DNA from: Plecoglossus altivelis
Taxonomy: Eukaryota > Chordata > Actinopteri > Osmeriformes > Plecoglossidae
Reading direction: 5' to 3'
Assembly: GCA_036571765.1 (NCBI GenBank)
Contig: BROE01000009.1
Coordinates: 7,224,426 to 7,288,425, forward strand
Length of the DNA: 64,000 nucleotides
The notes beneath the pieces are model-generated. The model did no database searches, had not been told where the DNA came from, and worked only from the letters and a program-made list of their open reading frames with translations. Both the position numbers and the translations under genes were made by a program. Shown in pieces: positions 47,401 through 59,047 of the stretch (its first letter is position 1; every line of letters starts with the position of its first letter).

Positions 47401-50400
47401 TCTAACCTAGCCTACTGTGTCATTCTCCGGCCTATAGCTGTTATATGCCAGACCATAGCTGTTGTATACCGAACTTCAACTGTTATATTCCAGACCATAG
47501 CTGTTATCCTCTAGCGAATACCTGCCTATGGTGGGGAGTGTCAGCATGCGTGCAGAATGTGACACTTGGACGACAGCATCATCCAGCTGTAATAATGAAA
47601 GACCCAGCTCCTCTCCTCCTCAGCTCATCTTCCTGTCCTCTCCATTTACCTCATCCTTCTCTGCTTCCCCTTTTCTTCCTCCTCCCCACCTCTGCCATCC
47701 ACCCCTCATCCTTTCACTCTCTGGCTCTCACTATCCCTCTGCCTCCTGCCTTCTCTTCCTTCCACTACCCTCTCCTCCTCCCGCCCTTCACTCCCCATGG
47801 TAAAGCATCTTAATGAGCAAACACAGGGCTTACTGAGGCGTCAGTGATGTGTCCCGCCTCTAGCTAGCCGAGCGCAGTCAAGCCAAGCATAGATGCGCTT
47901 CACAGGGCTGACCACCAGGGCTGGTTGGATGAGGAGAACAGTCAATAAAATGCTTCAGTCTGCTATTCTGATGCGAGTGACGAGCCCTCTGACTGCGTAC
48001 TGGCTCACTTGCAACCAGCAAACTAGCCTCCAGCTAACTAGCTACGAGCTAACTATAGGTAACCATCTCCAAACTAAGTAGGTACCAGTTCACTAGCTCT
48101 TTTACCGACTGCTAACTAAGTAGCAACCAGATGACCAGTATAATGACAGTGTAACCATGGAAATAGTGAGAACTAAAAACAAATCAAAACACTACTGTAA
48201 ACACACAAGCAAGACACAGGAAGTTCTTACGGAAATATACACAGCAGCGAAGCCAGAGAGTGTTGCATGCTGAGATGGAAACGTTTTCCTGGTGGGAGAT
48301 AGAGAGTGGAAGAAAGAGAAAGAGAGGAGAAGGGGGGGGGAGGTTTGACATTATGCATTAGCAGTAAAGTTGTAGAACCAACAGAGAGTATGTGTCTTAG
48401 CTTGTGAACTCTGTGAAAGTCTGTTCCCTGAAGTCCTGAAGTAAAGTCACACGTCTACTCTCATAAATAGTATATTTTGGTCTCTGTTGTTTATGTTGTG
48501 CAGTCTAATGGTTATCTGTCTGTGTTTTCTGTGAAAGTCAAGGAGAGTGAATGTCCTTGAAGTGAATATTAATGAGCACAAGGAGATCAGATGAAATGCA
48601 GTAGGGCTGTGTGTGTGTGTGTATGTGTGTATGCATGCATGTGTATTTGTGCGAGTGTGCGCGCGCGTGTGTGTGAAGTTCAAACACGGCTGACTCATGT
48701 GGAGGCACACTGGGGCTGTTGTCATAACAAACTGAATCACAAATCTAATCTGTCAGTAAGACCTGGATTGTGTCGCCATATCAAACTGTCTGACAATCAG
48801 ATTAACACTGTTGGGGCCACCATTAAACCATAATCTACCACATTCGCATGCTTTTATATCACATAAAGACATCTGTGATACCCATATGCTGTGATGTATT
48901 CATATTAATAACAATATATTCACCAATTGCAAACAAGTCAATTAGGTTTGTGAATGAGTGTGAATGTTGGTGTGTATGAGTGTGTGTGTGTGTGTGAGGA
49001 TGTGATCGATTGTTAGTGTGTGTGTGTGTGTGTGTGCTTTACCTGGCGGACATGATAGCATATTGGTCCTTCCCAGAGCAGATGTCCTGGGTGATGTAAG
49101 TGTTCTGGTCACATGACACTCCGGGTGCCGTGTAATTGGGCTGGCAGACGGTGAGGAAGAAAGGGGCGTGGTAACCAGTAGCCAACTGGATCACATCTGT
49201 CACCAGGGCCGTCGCCAAGAGACCGAACACATGAACACCTGGGATGCCCAGGGGAGGAGAGAGGGATGGAGAGAGCGAGGAGAGAGAGGGGAGGGCAGAA
49301 TGAGAGATGAGAGGTAAGAGATGAAAGGTTGTGAAGCACAGCTTTCCGCAACCAGAGATCCAAGCAGGTGAAGCAAGCGATCAAACATTTACTGATCGCC
49401 GTTTAAACAGTTTTTTTTTTTTAATCTCACATCTCAAGTTTTGTTGTGATCTGACACCTAGGAGCTGTCAAATGTCCGCACGTACCCACAAAGCGAACGG
49501 TTCGTCGCAGGAAGGAGTTAAAGTTGCAGCCGCCAGCGTTGATGCTGCTCTCTGTTTTGGGGCGGAGCTTCAGTCTGGACTGCATGCAGTACATCAGCCC
49601 CTCCCCTATCATGATCTACAGATGGGGGGGTGGGGGGGGCAGAGAGGGGAAGAGTGGATGGAGGGAGAGAGGGAGAGATAGATAGAAAGAGAGAAGTGAG
49701 TGAGATGGGTGGGGGTACAGATGGACAAGGAGGAGAGGGAAGGCCAAAGATGGATGACAGAGTGAGAGAGAGGGAGGGAGAACGACACTAAGTGTGAGCA
49801 TTGAGGTAGAAACAGGAGGTAGGGGTTGTTTACGTGTGTTGAAAAGCTGCTCAGAGGGTATTGATGAGGTCATGTAATCAGGTTGATTAATGAGCGGTGT
49901 GTGTTGCTATGTGCTCTCCTGATGCAGATGTATTAGTGCTTATTGATCAGAGACTCTGACTGTGTTCGGGTGATCAGCGTGCGTTGCTCTGTCAGGTGCA
50001 TGTTTATTGCTGTGCATTGATCTGTGAGTGATGTGTACTTGATGCGTGCATCTGAGTGACTGCCTTCAGCTGTGTGTGTCTGTGTGTGTGTGTGGGTGTG
50101 AGTGTGTGCTGTGTGCTGGGGCGCACGTCTGTGCATGCGTCCATGTGCATGCATACGTACTTGCGTGCAAGAGTGCATGCTTGTCTATGCATGCGCGTTG
50201 CTGTGTTTGTGTATGTGTGGGTCTGTTTATGCATTTGTCCATGCATAATGTGAGCGTGTGCCTATTGTGTATCACGCAAGTGTGTATGTATGATTGTGTA
50301 TACAAAAGCAGCTTGTGTGTGTATTCATGCATGTGTATTTGCGTGTGCAAGCATACATGTACGTTGGTACATACATACAGTAGAGACATGAACCGCTTTA

Positions 50401-51636
50401 ATATTTTTAAAAGAGATACTAATTTTTTCATAGCAAATTAAAAAGGTAGAATTTGCAATATCAGCTTAACAATTTCTGTTAACTCCTTTTAGGATATCTT
50501 ACAGTCGCATTTGAGATGTTCCTTACAGAATAAACTTCAACAAAATGTTATGATGACTCATGCTATCCTAGCATGACTTGACAGCTTCTTGTGATGTCAC
50601 AGTCTATAATCCTCTCATAAAATGGATGTGTGTGTGCATATGAGTGTGAGTGTAGGCTGTAGGAGTGTATGATGTGTGTGTGTGAGGGTATAGGTTTGTA
50701 TGTGTGTGTGTGTGCGTGTGAGTGTATGTGTGTATGCATATGTGTGTGTAGGCGTGTATGTGTGTGTGAAGGTGTAGATGTGTATGCATGTGTGTGAGTG
50801 TGTGAGTGTGTGTATGTGAAGGTGTTGGTGTGTACGTGTGAGCGTGTGTGTGTGAGAGAGTGTGTGTGAATGTGTATGAAGGTGTAAGTGTGTACGTGTG
50901 TGAGTGTGTGAGAGAGAGCGCGCGTGTGTGTGAGTGTGTACATGTGTGTGAGTGTGTTTGTGTGAAGGTGTAGGTGTGTACCTGTGTGTGTGTGTGTGTG
51001 TATGTGTGTGTGTGTAGGTGTGTGTGTGAGAGAGACGGTGTGTAAAGGCGTGTATACGTGTGTGTGTGTGTGTGTGTATGAAGGTGTAGGAGTGTATGTG
51101 TGTGTGCGTGTGTGAGAGGTGTGTGTGTGAAGGTGTGTATACGTGTGTGTGTGAGACCCACCGAGGCGGCAGGCCCAGCAAAGGCCAGGCTCAGCAGCAT
51201 CAGTAGAGGAATCAGCTCATCTCCCGTCTCTACGTAGGGCATGGAGAGGTCGCGGTCATGGCAACGGAACCCCACCATTGCCGGGGACAACACATCCGTC
51301 AGCTCCAGGAAATACAGCGACACTAGAGATGACAAAACTATGGGGAGCTACACACACATTAAATACAAACACACACACACACACATGCATTAAAGTGAGA
51401 ACCTTCAAGTGGCAGTACCAATAAATCTTAGTTAAAAAACTCTCACACACACAGACACACAGAAATTCATATAGCTAGACACAAACACACACACAACTCT
51501 GAAAAACATATGCAAAAGCACACTCTCACACACACATGCACATACACACACACACCTCTACAAAGTAGAAGCAGGGCAGCAACGTCATGCTGTCTTTGGG
51601 TGGCTTCTTCTTTGCCTTGTTTTTGGGTGACATCAT
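43751..51636 (-). CDS. plppr3: Phospholipid phosphatase-related protein 3 (PRG-2/LPPR3), complete
   Basis: A six-pass membrane protein of neurons, a catalytically silent relative of lipid phosphate phosphatases. Family members act in axon filopodia and branching. Eight coding exons join in phase: 51556-51636, 51162-51347, 49486-49615, 49043-49238, 48231-48288, 46173-46346, 44503-45375 and 43751-44419, giving 788 aa (human PLPPR3 718). The start MMSPKNKAKKKPPKDSMTLL lies on the usual family N-terminus (PKDSMTLLPCFYFVE). Membrane segments include SLVSLYFLEL, LIPLLMLLSLAFAG, VFGLLATALVTDVI, LSGFAAVYIS, LLVFGFCMAAALSG and VYVGYVIGAGIGVYL. The long cytoplasmic tail has the PLPPR3 blocks KASLASLKRASADVELLAPR, RHMTFHVPFDPQRSRQL, PPLVHIPEEA, QVIAMSK and IVTIDAHAPHHPVV. 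The acidic run of human PLPPR3 is short here. Confidence 0.93.
44503..45375 (-). CDS. plppr3: plppr3 coding exon 7 (long cytoplasmic tail)
   Basis: 873 nt, CCCCAG acceptor and GTAGAG donor, phase 0. It encodes ALYAVGNFKASEED through PRVMQ, with the conserved SLKRASADVELLAPR, TFSNTLPRVA and SLYPTVQA blocks. Confidence 0.92.
46173..46346 (-). CDS. plppr3: plppr3 coding exon 6
   Basis: 174 nt, phase 0 at both ends, CTGCAG acceptor and GTAAGT donor. It encodes MYFNASISGSTKLLKPLLVF, LTQITQHRSHPIDVYVGYVI and GAGIGVYL. Confidence 0.92.
46347..48230. other. plppr3 intron with a 21-bp minisatellite
   Basis: Holds the array at 47008-47525 and CT-rich sequence at 47620-47800. No exon seen. Confidence 0.5.
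47008..47525. repeat. 21-bp minisatellite
   Basis: About 24 imperfect copies of a unit close to TATAGCTGTTATACTCTAGC plus one base. The period of 21 keeps a Tyr/Arg/Asn-rich frame open on the minus strand (47046-47288), which is an artefact. Confidence 0.85.
48231..48288 (-). CDS. plppr3: plppr3 coding exon 5
   Basis: 58 nt, CACCAG acceptor and GTAAGA donor. It encodes KTFPSQHATLSGFAAVYIS, the position of the phosphatase C2 motif, here PSQH instead of PSGH. Confidence 0.92.
48289..49042. other. plppr3 intron
   Basis: TG-rich tracts at 48608-48675 and 48960-49036. Nothing else recognised. Confidence 0.5.
49043..49238 (-). CDS. plppr3: plppr3 coding exon 4
   Basis: 196 nt, TCCCAG acceptor and GTAAAG donor. 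It encodes VHVFGLLATALVTDVIQLAT, the extracellular loop with CQPNYTAPGVSCDQN (N-glycosylation sequon NYT) and YITQDICSGKDQYAIMSA. Confidence 0.92.
49486..49615 (-). CDS. plppr3: plppr3 coding exon 3
   Basis: 130 nt, CTGTAG acceptor and GTACGT donor. It encodes IMIGEGLMYCMQSRLKLRPK and SINAGGCNFNSFLRRTVRFV. Confidence 0.92.
49616..51161. other. plppr3 intron rich in TG repeats
   Basis: GA-rich at 49620-49790. TG/GTGTGTAT-type repeats fill 50060-50380 and 50625-51155. Long His/Thr frames there are repeat artefacts. Confidence 0.5.
51162..51347 (-). CDS. plppr3: plppr3 coding exon 2
   Basis: 186 nt, phase 0 at both ends, GTGTAG acceptor and GTGGGT donor. It encodes LPIVLSSLVSLYFLEL, the RCHDRDLSMPYVE loop and LIPLLMLLSLAFAGPAAS. 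Confidence 0.92.
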
Positions 51637-51642
51637 CTTAGG
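51556..51642 (-). CDS. plppr3: plppr3 first coding exon
   Basis: Coding 51556-51636, preceded by six untranslated bases CCTAAG and a GGCCTCAG acceptor. It encodes MMSPKNKAKKK...TLLPCFYFVE and ends in phase 0 before GTGTGTGTG. Two ATG in a row. The first was taken. Confidence 0.85.
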
Positions 51643-52692
51643 CTGAGGCCAATCACAGGCTGGAGAGAGACAAACCAGGAAGAGACCAGAACATGACTGA
51701 AGGAACTGAAACACACCTGAGATGGCAGGGTGTTGGTGTGGTGCGGTGTGGACACACACATGCACACACTCTGCCACACGCGGTGTGAAGCCAACCATGC
51801 TGAATATTTACGGCTCCCTTTCTGACTCTTCCTTTCTTTTTCTCTCTGCTTCCCTGTCGCCTTGTTCACTGAGATAAGGGGCGACCCTAAGGGGATGTGT
51901 GGGAGAGAGAGAGAGGATGGGAGACGGAGAGGGAAAGGAGAGGAAGGAAGAGTGAGGGGGAAAAGCGAAATGGAGGGTAAGTGACAGAGAGACAGACAGA
52001 GGGAGATGGAGAGAGCGAGGGAAGGAGATGGAGAGACAGACACAGAGAGGGAGAGAGAGAAGAATGTAGCAGGGAGGGCAAAATAAGCCGGCGAATCAAA
52101 GACTTTTCACCATTTCCAATTTCCACCACAGATAGCGATCTATCAGAGAAAGCCCTGATGGCAGAAGGGGAACGCAGCAGAGGGAGGGAGGAGAACAGAG
52201 GATAGGGAAGGGAAATGGAGGAGTAGAGAGGAAAGGAAAGATGAGAGGAGAGGACCTGAGAGGGGAGGTGTGGACGGAGAAAAACACAAGAAGATTAGAG
52301 AAGAGAGGATGAGAGAAGAAAATGTGAGAGTGGAGGAGAAAAGAAGAAGAGAGGAGGGGGGTAGAGGAAGGAGGGGGAAGAAGAGGCCTGAAGAGGGGAG
52401 GAGATGAGAGGCAAGAGGAGGAGAGACATGGGAGAGACTCCAGAATGGGGGAAAGGAGCTTAGCAAGGATTCAGCCCCTCTGACTCAGGGACAAGAACTA
52501 GTGTGATTGTGCACCAGAGACAAGACAGAGATTCTGCAGGCAGACGGGAGCAGTGCATCCCCTCTGCCTATATACACATGCATGGCCCCATCACACACAC
52601 AAACACACACACAATGAGCCCTTCTTGCAGTTGAGAGGGGTTCGTTTATCTAGCTCAACAGCTTTTGTCCTTAGGGGTCTGTGTGTGTGTGC

Positions 52693-52723
<31 letters not shown>

Positions 52724-53248
52724 TGTGTGTGTTGAGGGCGGGGGTGGGGGGTAACAAGCCTGCACTAAGACAGAAACAATCTGTCAGAGAGAACAGAACG
52801 GCCAGCGGCCGAGAAGCGAACCTGCCCCCGCACACCTACAGCCCCGCGTGGGCGTTGCATGGAGACCCGTTGATATGCTCCTGACGAACTAACACATTCC
52901 TGCCGCTCCTCGCTTCCCAGAAAAACACCACATATGGAAGAGATAACTCGCCCGATACATCTTCCCCTCCTGCTTAGTTGCTGGGTTATATGGATAATAG
53001 GGACTACGGCGCTGTCCACGACGTGCGTGGTCCTGAACGAGCACTGCGGAAAGCAGCAGACATATGCTCCGCCGTGAAACCCCCCCCCCCAACCCCCATG
53101 CAACATATGGCATAAAACCTCAAAACCTCCATCATGGTCCGAGGGCATTGACAGACCTGGCTCCATGATGCGGTTTCTCTGTAGTCTTTCCCGCACTCTC
53201 GTTATCTCCGTTTTGGGGGCCACTAAAGCAGGCCAAGGGGGTACTCAC
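51643..53248. other. plppr3 presumed first intron
   Basis: Purine-rich sequence at 51900-52440 and a (TG)n run at 52680-52732. No coding exon. Confidence 0.4.
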
Positions 53249-53600
53249 CTCTGTCCCGCGGGGTGCGTGAATTCACCGAGTCCCTTCGCCCCCTTCCCCC
53301 CCGGCGCGGTCGTGTGTGTTGCTCCAGTTTGGCGCTGAACCGTTAATCCATCTCAAGTCCGTTGTTTCCCAGCGAAATCGCCACAATGCCAGACCCCTCA
53401 ATACCGATACAGGTGCGGAAATTGCCGCGGCGGTAAGTGAACGAGGGAGACTCACAAACCAACAGATAGACTGATTTAGAGAAAGATGGGGGTATGCGGA
53501 TGGAACACGGCGACGGTTGCTGATAGTGAAAAGTCTAATTTTCGACAGCTGACTGATTTCCCTGCTATTTCTCCTTTTAGGTGAGAGTAAGTAAAAATGA
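53249..53600 (-). other. plppr3: Candidate plppr3 untranslated first exon and promoter area
   Basis: A donor GGGACAGAG before GTGAGTAC ends at 53249 on the minus strand, next to GC-rich, CpG-containing sequence (53260-53420). The acceptor six bases upstream of the plppr3 ATG requires such an exon. Its 5' limit is a guess. Confidence 0.4.
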
Positions 53601-54334
53601 CCTGTGAGTCTGGCTTTCACGTGCGTCCACCGGTTCCTCCCCCTTCAGTTCTAACGGTTCTCTGTAAGGTTGAAGAAATAAACGGGTTTCTCACTAAGGC
53701 ATCCGTCACACGGTGTCGGGAATGCAGTCAGTTTCGCGCACACAAAGGCATTGGGGGGCGCGCGGGGGCGGGGGGAGACAGGGGGAGGAGAGAGTGTGTG
53801 TTTATGGGGGAGGAGACAGTCTGTTCTTCACACACACGGACGCACACACACTCTCACACACTGAATTCTTAATCCAGGGGTAGCACCACGGAGCTGACCG
53901 AGACAAAGGGTTGGATTTCGGATGTGTGTGGGTAGCCAATACCCTGCTGCTTGCGAACCAGAGGTGGCGGCTTTTCAGGGAACGTTCCTGGATAGAAACA
54001 TTGGTTCTGATAGCATTAGTAGTCTTGTCCAGCCCCAGACCTTATTTATCATTTACATGTGTATGTGCCAAGTTCCCAGTAGCGAGAAAATATTTCCGAT
54101 CACCGATCAAACTAGCTATTTTCTTTGTTTACTGTAGCAGGGTGGGGCAGGTGCCTGACCACGCGCCTCTCGGTGCCGCGATGCACATCCTTGGAGGATT
54201 CGGTAAAACGTGCGCGGCTCTTGAGTTAAAGCACATTCACTCACGCGCATTTACACACATATTTTGACTCGCTGCTTCACGATAATTGACATGTTCGCAA
54301 TTCACTGCTTCGCTGTAGGTGTGGATGTGAGTGC

Positions 54335-54337
<3 letters not shown>

Positions 54338-54381
<44 letters not shown>
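54338..54381. repeat. (GA)n microsatellite
   Basis: Uninterrupted GA run. Confidence 0.95.
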
Positions 54382-54382
<1 letters not shown>

Positions 54383-54486
54383 ATGCATGTAATTGATTGT
54401 CTGTATCTTTGCAGAACCTAGGCTCCCACGGTTATGAATTCTTTATATGGAGCTTAAAGCAGCAAAATGCACATTTAGCACCACTC

Positions 54487-54492
54487 CTCTCT

Positions 54493-54533
<41 letters not shown>
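54487..54533. repeat. (CT)n microsatellite
   Basis: CT run with a short CCCT start. Confidence 0.95.
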
Positions 54534-54535
<2 letters not shown>

Positions 54536-55369
54536 TTCTCTGTCACTCCTCTCCCTGGTAGAGGGGAGAAAAAGAAAGGTGCAACACACCAGGCAATTAT
54601 AACCCCCCTCAATTCCTCCCTGCTCCCTTTCCCCTCTCTTCATCTCGCCCTCTCCTCTCATTCTCAATGTCTCTCTGTTGTTCTCCCTCTTGTTTTACTC
54701 ATCTCTCTCTCTTTCTGTGGCAGCATTAGATGAATGGGGCCACTCCATTGAAGGTTCTGTCATTGGTTGCCAGGGAACCCTCCACAGGCCTCTAGGGTAC
54801 TCCCCCCTCCCCCTTCCCCCCCAGAAAATAACTTCACATCATTAGGATGCATAGAATGTTGAAGTTGTTCAGAATCTGAAAGTAGCGTTTGCGCATCACG
54901 CCACTAAGGACTGGGTTTGGGAAGTGGCTCAGCTTCAATTTTCGCAGTAGTGGGTTGACATTTAGGGTTTTTGGGAAGATATCTTCTTCAGAGACATTTT
55001 TGATATTGGTTGGTCATTGTTGTCTTTTCAATACATTATGCTTTCTGGCTGGAAGGCTCATGTAGGACTGGCAAAGGACCCCACGTTCGGTTTCAGCCTG
55101 TTGTGAGCTTGTGTCAAAGTGGGGGTTGGTTAGGGTCTGCTTGCTCGCTACTGGATATGGCGAGGGTTTGTAGAGTATCTGCTGCTCGTGGAGCGGCCTG
55201 CATTCCTTTCTATGGGAATGTGTGACAGGGTGTGAGTGGGCCCCCGTCCCCCTTCCCCCCCCCCCCCTCAATACCCCTGTGCGTGGTCACAGCTGCACAG
55301 GAGCTAATAAACTCATCACTCACACTGGGGTCTGTCTGCAAGTCTGCATGGATTTACTATCCAGTAAAT

Positions 55370-55409
<40 letters not shown>

Positions 55410-55443
55410 ATATACAAACATCTCATTATAATTCAAAACACCA

Positions 55444-55502
<59 letters not shown>

Positions 55503-55530
55503 CCACACACACACATACACACACACACAT
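55370..55530. repeat. (CA)n and (CT)n(CA)n microsatellites
   Basis: CA run at 55370-55402, then CT at 55449-55483 passing into CA to about 55530. Confidence 0.95.
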
Positions 55531-55649
55531 ACACTCTTGTTTGGATCCATAACTTCTCTCCTACTGCGGAGTGTGTGGGCTGGGGAAGAGGTGACCCTAC
55601 TTTGAACCCCTGGGAACTGCAGGAGGACAGGAGGATCACACACAACATG

Positions 55650-56100
55650 TGCAGTGGGTCCTTATAAAGAAGTACCTGGAGAGGAACCAGGGCTCTACAG
55701 AACATGACCAGATTGGGTCTGTAGGTCTTACAGAACAGTAATAGTTCAGGAACTAGTGTTCTCAATGAACAACTAGAACAGAGGTCTACAGACTGTACAA
55801 AACACTTGTAAAACAGTACTAGAACAGGGACGATGGTTTGTTGGATTGGTTGGTTTGTTACTAACCGGGGGACCAATATTCTTACAGAACAGTATTAGAA
55901 CAGAAATTGCAACATATTACTGCAGAATATAACAGAACAGTTCAAGAATCAGGTCTTCCGAACAGTGGTGGAACAGGAACCATAGCTCTTACAGAGCGCA
56001 GTCCTTGAACAGGAATCACAGTTCTTTCATAACATGACTAGAACAGGGAGCAGGGTTCTTACAGATCAATCCTAGAACAGGGACTTCTAACAGTCGTCTA
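55650..56100. repeat. Loose minisatellite around AGAACAGGGACCA
   Basis: Irregular copies of CTTACAGAACAGTA and TAGAACAGGGA motifs spaced by 25-60 bp, strongly diverged. Confidence 0.5.
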
Positions 56101-57185
56101 ATCTTCCCTCTGACTCCTAACCCCATGGATGATAATTGAATGCCTGAGGGATCAATTGGTTTCCGGGCTTGATTAAAATGCCTCCTGACTGTTCGCACAG
56201 CTGACCCAATTACCTGAATGACTCTCCCAGCCCACGATCCTCCACGTTCACACACACACATGCATACACACATGCATGGGCACACGCACGTCTGTACACA
56301 AGCTCGCGAACACGCACACACATAAAGATCAGGTTCTGATAGATTTTTTATTATGGAGCTACTCTCTGTAGTTCACCTACTCTAGCTGACTGGCAGACAA
56401 AGAGTCTGCTGTGGATTTCCTGACTACAAACAGTGTATGCAAGACCGGGAGAGCGGAGGAAGCCAGACAGACCAGATCACGATATTATCCTCGGGGCTAC
56501 ATGTCCTCTTGAGGTCACAGCAGGGACACAAACACACAGATTCCTTCACGTCTCTGAGAGAGAGAGTGTGCGTTTGGGCAATGATAGGTTGCAGTTGCTT
56601 GGTGAAGAAGTTCTTAACAAAAGCCTTGACTGTCACTGATGCACGCTGGCAAGTCCCCCAGACCCAGTGGCCAGACAGCAGACACAAGTCTTCAGGCGAG
56701 GGTGACACGGCCAATCATGAATGATGTTTTCTCGCTTCTTCCTTCTCTCTGTGCTCATCAGCGTGTCTTGGCTGATTATCACCGGGGCCTTTTGCTGCTG
56801 TCAGTTACACCAATGATGGCTTCTCAGTCCACCCTTATGCAACTTGCTCGTCAATTTCATTGCTGCGGGCGAGTCAGATCAAGCACAGCCACATGTCTGA
56901 CTGCAGTTACAAATTACAGTTACAAAGATCCAGTGTGACCTGGTGTAGGTCCACAGGCCTGTAGCTTTCTACTTCTCATCTGACAGATCATTAAGAGCGA
57001 GGATTCTAGCGCCCCCGTGTGGCTCCACCTGTGTAAACCAGGAACTACAACAGCCCTTGCTTGCTAAATGCAGCATTGCTCTCACTGTATAATTGTATAT
57101 CATGTTCAGGTATTCCATAGACCAAACAAGACACATGATACAAATAAGTGTTGTAAGTTGGTGCAGGTTAAACAGCATATAAATG

Positions 57186-58062
57186 TTTATTTCAAAAGAT
57201 GTGAAGGAACAACATGATAAAATACCATAATATTTCTATACCATTTTATAGCAGAGGAGCAGGAGTAGAATGGTGAAATTGAAGTATCATAATTTGGTCA
57301 TAAATATCTGAAGCCCCGCAGGGCTGTCTCACAAACCACCACACATGTATATCCTACAGACACCTTGGTGAGTGAACACATCAGTTAACACCACAGCAAA
57401 GTTGAAATGCTCTAATTTACACAGGGAGCCGGGGCTCTGAGGCCTGCCTCTGAGGCAGGCTACTGAGGCAGGCTTCTGAGGCAGGTCCATGAGACTGGCT
57501 TCTGAGGCAGGCTACTGAGGCAGGCTTCAGAGGCACGCTTCAGAGGCAGGCTACCGAGGCAGGCTACTGAGGCAGGCTTCAGAGGCAGGCTTCAGAGGCA
57601 GGCTACTGAGACGTGCTTCAGAGGCAGGCTTCAGAGGCAGGCTTCAGAGGCAGGCTACTGAGGCAGGCTTCCGTGGCAGGCTACTGAGGCAGGCTTCAGA
57701 GGCAGGCCCCCAAGGCAGGCCACCGAGGCAGGCTTCCAAGGCAGGCCTCTGACGCTTATCTCTGGGCTCTGGTCACATCCCACTGAAAGGAAACGTGAGG
57801 CTTGAGGGTCACAGCTGAAGTGCTGAGTCCTACATGAGTCCAGCAAATATGTTTTGGAAGTCTCTGAAAGATATCTTCCCAAAAACCCTCAAAATGTCAT
57901 ACCCACTTGAATTGGTAGCTGAGCCCCTCCCAACAGTCCTCTGATTGGCTACTTTCAGATTCTGAAACGTTCATATGCCATGGATGTGGAAGTTTTCCCA
58001 TGCCATAAAGGATCTAAAGGATCCACCCTAGACCACACTCATGTTTGTTTGAATCTTCAATC
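57186..58062 (-). other. grin3b: Candidate grin3b 3' UTR
   Basis: Lies between the grin3b stop and an AATAAA signal (TTTATT at 57186-57191 on plus). It contains a minisatellite at 57441-57755. The extent is inferred. Confidence 0.4.
57441..57755. repeat. 13-bp minisatellite
   Basis: About 24 copies of GAGGCAGGCTACT or GAGGCAGGCTTCA type units, in the presumed grin3b 3' UTR. Confidence 0.85.
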
Positions 58063-59047
58063 TCATAAAGGAGCTGAAAGCTGTTGTCCAGCGTTGGATT
58101 GGTTGGCTCCCGTCCTTTCTTGACTGTTCACTGCACGTGATAGGTTGGCCTTCTGTCTGTCAAGGCTGGTGGTGGAACGCGATTGGACAGTTCTCCCCTT
58201 CTCTGTGCTGTTAACAGTTGCTGATTGGTTTACCCAACCTCTCTCCAGGCTAGTAGAGGTGCGTGAGTGGATGATCTTTTCCCCTGTTAGTGTATTGACA
58301 GTACGTAATTGGTTGGCTCGTCCCCTATCCAAGCTGTTGATGGTGTTTAATTGGTTGTTTTTCCCTCTTTCAATACCAATCAAAAAACCTGATTGGTTGA
58401 GTCTCCCTGTTTGTTGATTGTTCAGGGTTTGCAATTGGATGGTCCGGTCTCTCTCCAGGACTTTTGATTGGCTGACATTTCCTCTCTCCAGAGTGTTCCC
58501 TGTTTGTAGTGGTCTCTCTCTGTCCCTCTCTCTCTCCAGACTGGTCTCTCTCCTTCCCTGGGTGCTCTTCTCTCTCTCCAGGCTGGTCTGGATCTCTGCC
58601 CTCCTGGCCAGGGCTTCTCTCAGCTGGGTCCGGAAGATCTCAATCCTCCCTTGGAGCTCCTGCAGCTCCCCCTCCCAGAGGCATGCCTGGGCAGCCCGGT
58701 TTCCCACAGCAGAGAGCACCAAGCCTGGGGAGGCCAGGGCCGAGGCAGGCCCGCCGTTAGCCTGGAGGCTAACCTGAGGAGAAGCCAGACCTCCCAGGCC
58801 CCCCAGCCCCAGGCCCCCCAGCCCCAGCCCCGGCCGGCCCACCATCCCAGGCCGGCCCCGCACAGAGGCTGTGTGCGTGCGGAGACGGTAGCTATGGAGG
58901 GTCTCCAGGTCAAAGTGCACATGCTTGCTCTCCTTCGGCTCCTGGGAGGGGGAGGGGGCGCGGGGGCTGTCTCCACAAGGAGTGGGGGCAGGCAGAGATG
59001 GAGGGGATGGGGGGGGAGGGGGCTGCTGTTTCCTGTGGAGGGTGCAG
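58063..59047 (-). CDS. grin3b: grin3b last exon (long C-tail)
   Basis: The CTGACAG acceptor is followed by CTGCACCC, which completes the split Ser codon. Phase and frame fit 59851-59918. The order is: Pro-rich (KQQPPPPPSPPSLPAPTPC), HVHFDLETLHSYRL, Gly/Leu-rich (GLGLGGLGLGGLGGL), coiled-coil-like ELQGRIEIFRTQLREALARR, then about ten 14-residue repeats. Stop at 58063-58065. Confidence 0.88.

Larger units (their letters stand above)
53601..57185. other. Intergenic region between plppr3 and grin3b
   Basis: No gene recognised. GA run at 54338-54381, CT run at 54487-54533, CA/CT runs at 55370-55530, and a loose repeat around CTTACAGAACAGTA/AGAACAGGGA at 55650-56100. Confidence 0.4.

Noticed and set aside
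50563..51335. 243-codon minus frame with long His/Thr-rich stretch
   Set aside because: Only its first part is real (plppr3 exon 51162-51347). The rest reads through TG/CA repeats after the splice donor.
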